Below, one piece after another: positions 6,782-13,557 of a DNA stretch of 15,152 bases. Position 1 is the first letter of the stretch. Each line of letters begins with the position of its first letter. The notes below the pieces were generated by a model that was not told where the DNA came from, did no database searches, and was given only the letters and a program-made list of their open reading frames with translations. The translations under genes were made by a program, and so were the position numbers. This DNA comes from JBEIDK01 sp040383485 (GTDB lineage Bacteria > Bacteroidota > Bacteroidia > UBA4408): the NCBI GenBank assembly GCA_040383485.1, contig JBEIDK010000074.1, positions 1 to 15,152 on the forward strand, read 5' to 3'.

Positions 6782-7714
6782 ATGAAGGTTATTTTTTTAG
6801 GAACACCTGACTTTGCAGTTGCTACTTTACAAAGGTTATTAGCAGAAAATTACAACATAGTTGGAGTTGTCACTGCTCCTGATAAACCTGCTGGTCGTGG
6901 TCAAGAACTACACTATAGCGCGGTTAAGGTATTTGCACAAAATAATAATCTTAACTTATTACAGCCTATAAACTTAAAAGATGAAACATTTTATAATCAA
7001 TTAAAAAGTTTGAACGCCGACATTCAAATTGTTGTTGCCTTTAGAATGTTACCCGAAAAAGTTTGGAATATGCCACCATTAGGAACTATGAATTTGCATG
7101 GTTCATTGCTGCCTCAATACCGCGGTGCAGCGCCAATAAATTGGGCAATTATAAATGGCGAAACAATAACTGGCGTAACTACTTTTTTGTTGAAACATGA
7201 AATAGATACGGGCAATATCTTATTGCAAAAAAAGGTTGAAATAACCATGGAAGATGATTTTGGAACCATGTATGAAAAATTAAAACTAACGGGTTCTAGT
7301 CTTGTAATTGAAAGTTTAAAACTAATTGAATCGAATAATTATGAAACTGTTCCGCAAGAACAATTTATTGTTTCAGACTTAAAGCATGCGCCAAAAATAA
7401 ACAAAGAACTAGGTAAAATTAATTGTAATAATAGAGTGGAAAATGTACATAATCTGGTGCGTGGACTTTCGCCAATACCTGCGGCCTATTTTGATTTTGA
7501 GCATAGCACTGGCAAAATTTTACAGATAAAAATTTATAAAACAAGTGTTGAAATTCTAGAACAAAACAAAGAGAAAGTAGGCGCCATAATAACTGATGGC
7601 AAAACCTTTTTAAAGCTAGTTTGCTCTAATGGGTTATTGAATATAATTGAACTTCAATTACAAGGAAAAAAAAGAATGAAAATAGATGAGTTTCTAAGAG
7701 GATTTAAGTTTTAA
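6782..7714 (+). CDS. fmt: Methionyl-tRNA formyltransferase
   Basis: Fmt transfers a formyl group from 10-formyl-tetrahydrofolate to Met-tRNA(fMet) for translation initiation. The protein has 310 residues, the normal family length. The N-terminal Rossmann-like domain starts MKVIFLGTPDFA, followed by the PDKPAGRGQ loop (33-41) typical of Fmt. The catalytic motif NLHGSLLPQYRGAAPINW (104-121) supplies N104 and H106, and HEIDTG (139-144) supplies D142, completing the Asn-His-Asp triad. The C-terminal tRNA-binding OB-like domain covers about 205-310. It follows the rhomboids with a 36-base gap and no separate promoter box, so it is likely read from the same transcript. It converges on oxyR, and an 8-C run (7728-7735) lies just after the stop. 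Confidence 0.97.
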   Translation: MKVIFLGTPDFAVATLQRLLAENYNIVGVVTAPDKPAGRGQELHYSAVKVFAQNNNLNLLQPINLKDETFYNQLKSLNADIQIVVAFRMLPEKVWNMPPLGTMNLHGSLLPQYRGAAPINWAIINGETITGVTTFLLKHEIDTGNILLQKKVEITMEDDFGTMYEKLKLTGSSLVIESLKLIESNNYETVPQEQFIVSDLKHAPKINKELGKINCNNRVENVHNLVRGLSPIPAAYFDFEHSTGKILQIKIYKTSVEILEQNKEKVGAIITDGKTFLKLVCSNGLLNIIELQLQGKKRMKIDEFLRGFKF

Positions 7715-7778
7715 TCAACATTAATTTCCCCCCCCAACAATCATTTCAATTTAATCTACTAAAAATCATTACCAATAA

Positions 7779-8705
7779 TTATTTCCAATTAATTATACTA
7801 AAATCCTTATCACTAAGCTTATTAAGTTTCATTTGTATTATCTCAATTATCTTTTCAATCGATTCGCTTTTTTTATTTCTTATACTCTGTAAGCCAACTA
7901 TTACTCGTGCAGGCGAAATTCCAGTTTTAGAATCTTTTATGGTATGAAAAGCACCTTTTAATTCATTTAATAAAGTTGTATAATTTTTTGGTATGAGAGT
8001 ATAACCGCCGTTAATATCAACCATTTTTATTAAAAGCTCGATATTACCTCCTTCAAAACTCCAATCTTCTTTTAAATCTAAATTTACTTTACAAAATTCC
8101 ATCATTTGAGAGCGCAAACAATTTCCTTGGCTTAACAACCAGGGCTTCTGTTCCATCAATTGATTTGTTTTAATACTCGTTGAGTTTTTACCCTGGGTAT
8201 ATGCCAATAACTCCTCTGTATAGAGTTCAAACATTTTCCACTTATTATCATTTATTGGTCCGGCAATAATTCCAAAATCAATTTTTTTATTAGCAAGTAA
8301 ATCAAGAATATCCTCTGTTTTACTCTCTTTAATTATTAACCTAGTATGCGTTAATTGACTTTTCCATTTCTTATATAGCATTGGAACCAAATAGCAAGAA
8401 ACTGTAGGAATGATTCCTATCGTTAGCTCTTCTATATATGTACCATTTGCTTTTTTTGAAAGTTGTGATACGGCATTATTGTAATAATTTATTTCTTGAA
8501 TTATTGGCAGTAACTTGGCGCCTAGATGTGTTAATTCAAGTGGACTTTTATTACGGTCAAAAATTAAAAAACCTAGTAAGTCTTCGGCTTTTTTTATTTG
8601 CATTGATAATGTTGGCTGAGTAACAAAACATGAATTTGCAGCCTTACTAAAATTTCCGGCTTCTGATAGTTGGAGAATGTACTGTATTTGTTGACTTGAA
8701 ATCAT
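7779..8705 (-). CDS. oxyR: OxyR-type peroxide-sensing LysR regulator
   Basis: This is a LysR-family regulator of 308 residues. The winged HTH lies near 5-60 and contains FSKAANSCFVTQPTLSMQIK, close to the OxyR helix-turn-helix. Crucially, the redox motif NCLRSQMMEFC (195-205) matches E. coli HCLRDQAMGFC, giving C196 (peroxidatic, E. coli C199) and C205 (resolving, C208) with identical spacing. T101 (IIPTVSCYLVP) and T130 (ESKTEDI) align with the peroxide-pocket threonines. The residue before C196 is Asn instead of the usual His. I chose ATG 8705: the upstream extension to 8777 would place 24 unrelated residues before the conserved start and overlap the divergent promoter. It is divergent from the peroxiredoxin operon, its expected target, with an OxyR-like site 3 bases beyond its start. 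Confidence 0.93.
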   Translation of the reverse strand: MISSQQIQYILQLSEAGNFSKAANSCFVTQPTLSMQIKKAEDLLGFLIFDRNKSPLELTHLGAKLLPIIQEINYYNNAVSQLSKKANGTYIEELTIGIIPTVSCYLVPMLYKKWKSQLTHTRLIIKESKTEDILDLLANKKIDFGIIAGPINDNKWKMFELYTEELLAYTQGKNSTSIKTNQLMEQKPWLLSQGNCLRSQMMEFCKVNLDLKEDWSFEGGNIELLIKMVDINGGYTLIPKNYTTLLNELKGAFHTIKDSKTGISPARVIVGLQSIRNKKSESIEKIIEIIQMKLNKLSDKDFSIINWK

Positions 8706-8708
8706 GCT

Positions 8709-8723
8709 ATAGAAATAATCTAT
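8709..8723. promoter_or_regulatory. OxyR-like binding half-site ATAG-N7-CTAT
   Basis: ATAG (8709-8712) and CTAT (8720-8723) are separated by exactly 7 bases, as in each half of the E. coli OxyR operator. The interior agrees only partly with the enterobacterial consensus. The site touches the oxyR start region and lies about 45 bases upstream of the TATATTTG box of the peroxiredoxin operon. This fits activation to the right and autorepression to the left. A second perfect copy at the expected 7-base distance is not seen; GAT-N7-ATC at 8742-8754 is the only nearby dyad. Confidence 0.55.
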
Positions 8724-8739
8724 AAAAGTATAAACATTA

Positions 8740-8774
8740 TTGATGAAACCTATCTTAGTAAACGTATATATTTG
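8740..8774 (+). promoter_or_regulatory. Promoter of the peroxiredoxin operon
   Basis: TATATTTG (8767-8774) is an exact TAnnTTTG box. A possible TTG -33 lies at 8740-8742, with a longer than usual spacer of 24 bases, as expected of a promoter that needs an activator. The leader to ATG 8820 would be about 40 bases, unlike the leaderless genes elsewhere in the window. Confidence 0.6.
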
Positions 8775-8819
8775 CATCGTTAAAATATAAATATTATAAA
8801 CACTTAAAAAATAATTATT

Positions 8820-9437
8820 ATGAGTTATGTAGGAAAAAAATTTCCATCAGTTTCTGTAAAAGCGATGGACAAAATGGGCGATTCTTTTGAATTAGATATT
8901 TTTAAAATGGCCCAAGAAAAAAAGAAAAAGGTATTACTATTCTGGTATCCAAAGGACTTTACTTTTGTTTGTCCTACCGAAATACATGCCTTTCAAGAAG
9001 TAAGTGCTGAGTTTGAGAAACGCAATACCATCATTGTTGGAGCATCATGCGACACTGCTGAAGTTCATTTTGCATGGTTAAGTACAGCAAAAGATAATGG
9101 TGGTATTGAGGGTGTAAACTTTCCAATAATAGCAGATTCTACAAGAAGACTGGCCTCAATATTGGATATTTTAGACTATAACAAATTGAATGGAATAGAG
9201 GATGGTGATAACGTAACATATCGTGCTACATATTTAATTGATGAAGACGGAATTGTTTTTCATGAATCAATAAACGACATGCCTTTAGGAAGAAATGTGC
9301 ATGAATATATTCGCTTAGTTGACGCTTATACACATGTGCAAGAACACGGTGAAGTATGTCCTGCAAATTGGGAAACAGGCAAGGACGCCATGAATGCAAC
9401 AAGAGATGGAGTTGCTAATTATTTAACCAAACACTAA
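8820..9437 (+). CDS. Typical 2-Cys peroxiredoxin (AhpC/Prx1 type)
   Basis: This 205-residue cytosolic peroxidase reduces hydrogen peroxide and organic hydroperoxides. The active site PKDFTFVCPTE (44-54) holds P44, T48 and peroxidatic C51 (PxxxTxxC). The resolving cysteine is C180 in GEVCPANW (177-184), and R135 in YRATYLID completes the site. GGIEG (94-98) stands where eukaryotic sensitive Prx carry GGLG, but the C terminus (NYLTKH) lacks the YF helix, so it should resist overoxidation. No ahpF lies nearby. A thioredoxin-like gene starts 4 bases after the stop, so reduction by thioredoxin rather than AhpF is likely. Divergent oxyR and the intervening site argue for peroxide-induced expression. 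It could also be named ahpC; the exact subfamily is not certain. Confidence 0.96.
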   Translation: MSYVGKKFPSVSVKAMDKMGDSFELDIFKMAQEKKKKVLLFWYPKDFTFVCPTEIHAFQEVSAEFEKRNTIIVGASCDTAEVHFAWLSTAKDNGGIEGVNFPIIADSTRRLASILDILDYNKLNGIEDGDNVTYRATYLIDEDGIVFHESINDMPLGRNVHEYIRLVDAYTHVQEHGEVCPANWETGKDAMNATRDGVANYLTKH

Positions 9438-9441
9438 AAAA

Positions 9442-9756
9442 ATGTATATAGAACTAAGTGAAGACAATCTAAATAATATACTCGAAAATTCTGAAAAGGT
9501 GATGGTGCAATTTGGCGCTACATGGTGCGGTAATTGTAAAATTACCAAACCAAAATTCAAACATTTATCAGAAGAAAATCCAGACATAACTTTTGTTTAT
9601 GTGGATGCAGAGAAGTTTCCGGGTTCAAGAAAATTTGCTGATGTAACCAACTTACCAACATTTGCAAGCTACACTCAGGGTAGCTTAAATTTACAAAAGC
9701 AAGGCAACAAATTAGAAACCATAAAAGAAGTACTCCATGCGATTACCACTCATTAA
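9442..9756 (+). CDS. Thioredoxin-like protein with CGNC active site
   Basis: This 104-residue single-domain thioredoxin fold has no signal peptide, so it is cytosolic. The active site FGATWCGNCKITKPKF (24-39) carries C29 and C32, with Asn replacing the classical Pro (CGNC, not CGPC). The cis-proline lies in NLPTFASY (70-77, P72). The CxxC change should alter redox potential and pKa, so it may be a dedicated reductant for the preceding peroxiredoxin rather than the general TrxA. It begins 4 bases after the peroxiredoxin stop, and its last 20 bases overlap the next small gene in another frame, so the three are translationally linked. The fold assignment is firm; the specific partner is inferred. 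Confidence 0.93.
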   Translation: MYIELSEDNLNNILENSEKVMVQFGATWCGNCKITKPKFKHLSEENPDITFVYVDAEKFPGSRKFADVTNLPTFASYTQGSLNLQKQGNKLETIKEVLHAITTH

Positions 9757-9997
9757 ACATATTGTCGGCTTTATCAAGGAAAATGATGAAGATTATATAA
9801 ATGAAGTTATCACAAGTCTGGAGAACATAATTGATGCACCAGGCATGAAAGATGAGGAGCTTGATGTAATTGGTGAATTACTTTCAAATATGTCAGCGGC
9901 TATTGAAGTAAATAAGATGATTAGAGAAGGAAAGTCAGAACGCGAAGCTCTTAATGATTTTATGAAACGTGTGATGGGTTCGATTGATAAAGGCTAG
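9737..9997 (+). CDS. DUF6952-like small protein of the peroxiredoxin operon
   Basis: This 86-residue acidic, probably all-helical protein begins MRLPLIKHIVGFIKENDEDY, with EELDVIGELLSNMSAA near 40-55 and EALNDFMKRVMGSI near 69-82. From memory it resembles the DUF6952 family, found in Bacteroidota next to peroxiredoxin and thioredoxin genes; no biochemical function is known to me. It has no cysteine and no signal or membrane segment, so it is not itself a thiol enzyme. The start ATG lies 20 bases inside the thioredoxin gene in another frame, and the next in-frame ATG is too far inside. The conserved order points to a role with the peroxidase pair, for example as an adaptor or stability factor, but this is inference. 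Confidence 0.8.
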   Translation: MRLPLIKHIVGFIKENDEDYINEVITSLENIIDAPGMKDEELDVIGELLSNMSAAIEVNKMIREGKSEREALNDFMKRVMGSIDKG

Positions 9998-10009
9998 TAA
10001 TTTTCAATA

Positions 10010-10194
10010 AATAAATGAGGCTGTCTCAAAAGTCCGTTATGTCATGCTGCATTTATTTCAGCATCCCAGATTTATACATATTTGTTGAGTTATAGATTAG
10101 CAACGATTGTCTATTTTGGAGTTGTTGCTACTTCGCGGTGCGGGTTTTGCCGCAATTACAAACAATTGTAACTTTTGAGACAGCCTCATTTATT
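10010..10194. mobile_element. MITE-like 185-bp element with perfect 24-bp terminal inverted repeats
   Basis: Bases 10010-10033 (core gaggctgtctcaaaagt) are the exact inverse of 10171-10194. The core resembles insertion-sequence ends, but the interior has no transposase frame. Inside are further dyads: atgctg/cagcat (10044-10049 with 10059-10064), tgcgg/ccgca (10139-10143 with 10150-10154) and ttacaa/ttgtaa (10156-10161 with 10166-10171). No clean target duplication is seen. It starts 12 bases after the DUF6952-like gene, and its right arm contains the uvrC stop (10190-10192). As RNA it would form a long hairpin, so it may also separate the two convergent transcripts. Confidence 0.8.
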
Positions 10195-11998
10195 CTTTTC
10201 TATCGTACTCGGAAAAATATTCAAGTATTAGTTTTGCCTTCGAAATTCCAACAATTTCAGCTAATTCGTCTTCTGATTTCTGTTTTATATTGGTAACAGA
10301 TTTAAAATATTTTAAAAGTGATTCTGATGTTTTTGTGCTAATGCCTTTTATATTATTTAACTCCGTTTTAATAATTGCCTTGCTTCTTTTTTGTCTATGA
10401 TGTGTAATGCCAAATCTATGCGCTTCATCTCTTATTTGTTGCAATATTCTAAGTGTTTCTCCTCTTTTATCAAGATATAAAGGTATAGAATCGCCAGGAA
10501 AATAAATTTCTTCTAACCTTTTAGCAATCCCTACAATTCCAACTTTTCCGCGCAATTCAAGTTTTTCTAAACTATTAAGTGCTGCTCCTAATTGGCCTTT
10601 ACCTCCATCAATAACAATAAGTTGTGGCATTTCCAAATTTTCATCTAATACCCTTTTATACCTTCTATATATTACTTCTTCCATTGTAGCAAAATCATCT
10701 GGACCAACAACGGTTTTTACATTAAAATGACGATAGTCTTTTTTAGATGACTTTCCGTTTCTAAATACAGTCATAGCGCTTACGGCATAGTCTCCTTGTA
10801 TATTGCTGTTGTCAAAGCACTCTATTAATCTCGGCTCTACTGTCAATCGCAAATCTTTCATCATTTGCTGCATTATTCTATTTGTATGCGCATCAGGGTC
10901 AGTTAATTCAATTTGTTTTTGCTTATCACGTTTAAATTGTTCGGTATTTTTTAACGATAAATCCAGTAAACTCTTTTTATCTCCTCGTTGAGGGATGCTT
11001 AATATTACATTAGGCAATTCAATTCCTAACTCAAAAGGAATAATTATATCCTTAAAGTAGCTGGCATTTCTTGCTCTAAAATCAATAATAGCATAAGCTA
11101 GTAAATCTTCTCGAGACTCATCAAGTTTTTTCTTTATCTCAATAGTATGCAAATGAACTATTGCGCCATTTACTACACGCATAAAATTTACATAAGCACT
11201 TTGAGAATCATCGCTATAAGAAAACACATCAACATTTGTAACCATGGAGCTAACAACGGTACTTTTACTTTGATAATATTTAAGTAAATCTATTTTTCTC
11301 TTGTACGACTCAGCACGCTCAAACTCCAACTTAGATGCATGGTCAAGCATATTACTCTCAAGATGCTTTAATACAATATTTGAATTACCCTTTAAAATTT
11401 CTTTAATATCAGCAATATCATTTGCATAATCTTTAGCATTTTGTTTACCAATACATGGCCCTTTGCAATTGTTTAAATGGTATTCTAAACATACTTTAAA
11501 TTTTTGTTTTTCAATGTTTTCGTTTGTTAATTGTAAGGTGCAATTTCGCAATTGAAATAAACTCCGAATCAAATTTAATAATGTGTACATTAAGTCAACA
11601 GAAGGGTATGGGCCGAAATATTGAGAGCCATCTTTAATTAATTGTCGGGTAGTAAAAACTCTTGGAAATGGTTCGTTTTTAATGCAAATCCATGGATATG
11701 TTTTATCATCTTTTAAAAGTATATTATACCTAGGTTGATGTTTTTTAATAAGCGTGTTCTCTAATAATAAAGCATCGTATTCTGTATCTACAACAATATA
11801 CTTTAGTTCCACAATATTTTTTACAAGAACCCTGGTTTTATTGCTATCGGTATGTTCTTTATTGAAATATGATGCTACTCTTTTTTTTAAATTTTTTGCT
11901 TTACCTACATAAATTATTTTACCAGTACCATCGAAATATTGATACACCCCAGGTTGCTCGGGTAGTAATTTTATTTGTTGTAATATGTTTTCTTGCAT
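10190..11998 (-). CDS. uvrC: UvrABC excinuclease subunit C
   Basis: UvrC makes both incisions around bulky DNA lesions in nucleotide excision repair. The protein has 602 residues, close to the usual 600-610. The GIY-YIG domain carries GVYQYF and IIYVGKAKNLKKR (17-40). A cysteine set C153, C170, C178, C182 (LEYHLNNCKGPC) matches the last three cluster positions known from the E. coli iron-sulfur UvrC. The UVR domain for UvrB binding lies near 200-240. The RNase H-like nuclease shows ECFDNSNIQG (393-402, D396), VIDGGKGQL (462-470, D464) and DEAHRFG (524-530, H527), followed by helix-hairpin-helix motifs at about 545-595. uvrA and uvrB are not in the window. It lies 34 bases after the lipoprotein stop. 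Its TAA stop falls in the repeat arm of the MITE-like element, which may have set the C terminus. Confidence 0.97.
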   Translation of the reverse strand: MQENILQQIKLLPEQPGVYQYFDGTGKIIYVGKAKNLKKRVASYFNKEHTDSNKTRVLVKNIVELKYIVVDTEYDALLLENTLIKKHQPRYNILLKDDKTYPWICIKNEPFPRVFTTRQLIKDGSQYFGPYPSVDLMYTLLNLIRSLFQLRNCTLQLTNENIEKQKFKVCLEYHLNNCKGPCIGKQNAKDYANDIADIKEILKGNSNIVLKHLESNMLDHASKLEFERAESYKRKIDLLKYYQSKSTVVSSMVTNVDVFSYSDDSQSAYVNFMRVVNGAIVHLHTIEIKKKLDESREDLLAYAIIDFRARNASYFKDIIIPFELGIELPNVILSIPQRGDKKSLLDLSLKNTEQFKRDKQKQIELTDPDAHTNRIMQQMMKDLRLTVEPRLIECFDNSNIQGDYAVSAMTVFRNGKSSKKDYRHFNVKTVVGPDDFATMEEVIYRRYKRVLDENLEMPQLIVIDGGKGQLGAALNSLEKLELRGKVGIVGIAKRLEEIYFPGDSIPLYLDKRGETLRILQQIRDEAHRFGITHHRQKRSKAIIKTELNNIKGISTKTSESLLKYFKSVTNIKQKSEDELAEIVGISKAKLILEYFSEYDRKE

Positions 11999-12010
11999 TA
12001 TTTACTTCTG

Positions 12011-12018
12011 CAAAATAA
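12011..12018 (-). promoter_or_regulatory. Possible -7 box of uvrC
   Basis: The minus strand reads TTATTTTG, one mismatch from TAnnTTTG, ending 12 bases before the uvrC ATG. No matching -33 box is visible. uvrC may otherwise be read from the upstream lipoprotein transcript. Confidence 0.3.
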
Positions 12019-12032
12019 GAAACAAGTTATAA

Positions 12033-13064
12033 TTATTTGTCGAAAAAAAACTCACCAGCAAAGTAACCAGCATCGAAACTATTTATTAATTCTCCAGTGT
12101 TCTTATAAACAAATACTTTGCTATTGTTTTGGCCTGCTTTAGAATCACTTATATAAATATTTTCGTTGCTGGGATTAATTCCTAATCCATAAAATATTTT
12201 AGGGGCGCTCCCGTCAATAATTGAAATATCAGGCAATTTGGTATCTTCTATGTTCATTTTATAAATATGCCTATTTATAAAGTATAAAGTATTTCCTAAT
12301 TTGTTAATGCATAATTGAGATGGATTATCGGAAACTGGAAATTCAAATGTTTTAATAATGGAATTGTTAGAGCTATTAATGCAATATAAATATTTGTGTT
12401 CGTAATTATAAATTGAAGTACATAAAATCCAAAGATTTTTATTTTTATCAATAACAATTGCATCGGCGCCCTTTGATATTGTTATGCTATCGGTAATTAA
12501 ATCTGTATTTACATTGGCTAAATACAATTGATTTTTTTTGTAATTTGTAATGTATGCTGTGCTATTTAGCAACAACAATTGCTCTGTCCAACCACTGCAA
12601 TTAATAAAACCTGAAACGGTATTGGTTTTGGTATTGATAATATGAATTTTATTTGAAATATAGTCTGTAACATATGCTTTACTATTATTTACTTGCAATG
12701 TATATCTAGGCGACAATAAATTTCCAATTTCTGTGATTTTTACAAAATTACTATCCAGAACAATAATTTTATTTGCATTATTAACTGTTAAATAATATTT
12801 GTTATCAATCTTTGTAATGCTTTGAGGAACGGAACCAAGAATAGCATTTGGATTTTTAAAACTAAAGTAATTGCTAGAAACCAAACCTTGCGTTTCATCA
12901 TATAATGAAATTGAGCTATTGTTATTTGGATATATACCTTCATTTATTACGAAAACCTTGGAATAAATTTTAGGTAATACTGGAGATGGAAGTTTTAACT
13001 GAGGGCGTTCTTTAGTACAAGCTACAAACCAAATAAGTATAATTAACAATAAATTATTTTTCAT
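12033..13064 (-). CDS. DUF5074/YncE-like beta-propeller lipoprotein
   Basis: This 343-residue protein starts with a short hydrophobic stretch ending IWFVAC, a slightly off-consensus lipobox with C16 as the lipidated residue, followed by TKER. The rest has propeller-type repeats: KVFVINEGIYPNNNSSISLY (36-55), typical of DUF5074 proteins; ITKIDNKYYLTVNNANKIIV; YVTDYISNKIHIINTKTN; YITNYKKNQLYLANV. No catalytic motif is seen, so a binding role at the outer membrane is likely. Some related Bacteroidota propeller lipoproteins (BtuG) capture vitamin B12 for a TonB receptor; no receptor gene or B12 riboswitch is visible here. Its ATG overlaps the stop of the upstream thiamine-binding-type gene (TAATG), so translation is probably coupled. 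A ligand related to vitamin uptake is a hypothesis only. Confidence 0.8.
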   Translation of the reverse strand: MKNNLLLIILIWFVACTKERPQLKLPSPVLPKIYSKVFVINEGIYPNNNSSISLYDETQGLVSSNYFSFKNPNAILGSVPQSITKIDNKYYLTVNNANKIIVLDSNFVKITEIGNLLSPRYTLQVNNSKAYVTDYISNKIHIINTKTNTVSGFINCSGWTEQLLLLNSTAYITNYKKNQLYLANVNTDLITDSITISKGADAIVIDKNKNLWILCTSIYNYEHKYLYCINSSNNSIIKTFEFPVSDNPSQLCINKLGNTLYFINRHIYKMNIEDTKLPDISIIDGSAPKIFYGLGINPSNENIYISDSKAGQNNSKVFVYKNTGELINSFDAGYFAGEFFFDK

Positions 13065-13357
13065 TAAAGATGCTTTTGTGTTTTACTTTCCATTGTAACA
13101 TCAAATCCTGCTTTGCTATGAATCCTTATGTTCACTAGCCACGTTAATTCACTATAAGTTGAGCAAATCTCATTAATTTCTTGTAAAAGTATCAAACCGT
13201 TTTCATAAGTGCATGCAACTGCTGTTTCAAATGGGGTAACAACTGTTTTAAAATTATGTTTTTTAATAAGCGAAATTGCATTGTCAATAAGTTCGTAATT
13301 AGAATCGTTATTCAATGGAATGAGCTGAATACCAATATTTACTAGTTTTTGGATCAT
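13064..13357 (-). CDS. Thiamine-binding-domain protein (MTH1187/YkoF-like)
   Basis: This 97-residue protein has the small ferredoxin-like fold of the MTH1187/YqgV group. It starts MIQKLVNIGIQLIPLNNDSN, with LIDNAISLIKKHNFKTVVTP (24-43), FETAVACTYENGLILLQEI (44-62) and a final beta strand WLVNIRIHSKAG (73-84). The pattern of a strand, a helix with Ile/Val-rich faces, then TPFET matches this family. Members bind thiamine or related pyrimidines and are thought to act in transport or salvage, but many are uncharacterised. It has no signal peptide. It heads the minus-strand set, is joined by the TAATG overlap to the lipoprotein and is divergent from purH. I looked for a TPP riboswitch in the 200 bases upstream and saw none. 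Confidence 0.78.
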   Translation of the reverse strand: MIQKLVNIGIQLIPLNNDSNYELIDNAISLIKKHNFKTVVTPFETAVACTYENGLILLQEINEICSTYSELTWLVNIRIHSKAGFDVTMESKTQKHL

Positions 13358-13418
13358 AAAATATTACTGACTGTAAATACAATTTGTTCAAATTAAGTAC
13401 ATTTTACTTGGAGATTTT

Positions 13419-13455
13419 TTTAAATTCATAAAACAATTTAAAAAATGAATTTAAA
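13419..13455. promoter_or_regulatory. 11-bp AT-rich inverted repeat between divergent genes
   Basis: tttaaattcat (13419-13429) is the exact inverse of atgaatttaaa (13445-13455), with a 15-base spacer. It lies between the divergent thiamine-binding gene and purH, so an operator is possible. AT richness makes chance dyads common, so the call is weak. Confidence 0.3.
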
Positions 13456-13504
13456 CTCATTAAAAAGTCAATGTCGAAAATCTTTTGAAAACTTTTAAAA
13501 ACCC

Positions 13505-13536
13505 TTGATTTATCAACATTTTAATTTCTAATTTAG
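13505..13536 (+). promoter_or_regulatory. Promoter candidate of purH
   Basis: TTG (13505-13507), a 21-base spacer and TAATTTAG (13529-13536) resemble the Bacteroidota -33/-7 pair, with one mismatch in the -7 box. Transcription would begin about 15 bases before the TTG start codon. Confidence 0.4.
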
Positions 13537-13557
13537 CAGACCATAATTTCACAAAAA

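Noticed and set aside
7728..7735. Run of eight C in AT-rich DNA after fmt as a phase-variation tract
   Set aside because: It lies between two convergent stop codons, outside any coding or promoter region, so length changes would not switch a gene that I can see.
8724..8745. Second OxyR half-site at the 7-base spacing
   Set aside because: The expected ATAG and CTAT positions read taaa and gatg; there is no match.
8706..8777. N-terminal extension of OxyR by 24 residues
   Set aside because: The LysR domain begins at the ATG at 8705; the extra codons cover the divergent promoter and the OxyR-like site.
13358..13557. Possible TPP or cobalamin riboswitch ahead of the thiamine-binding/lipoprotein pair
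   Set aside because: Neither the CTGAGA-type TPP core nor a B12-box-like GCCACTG is present on the minus strand; the region is plain AT-rich DNA with A-tracts.
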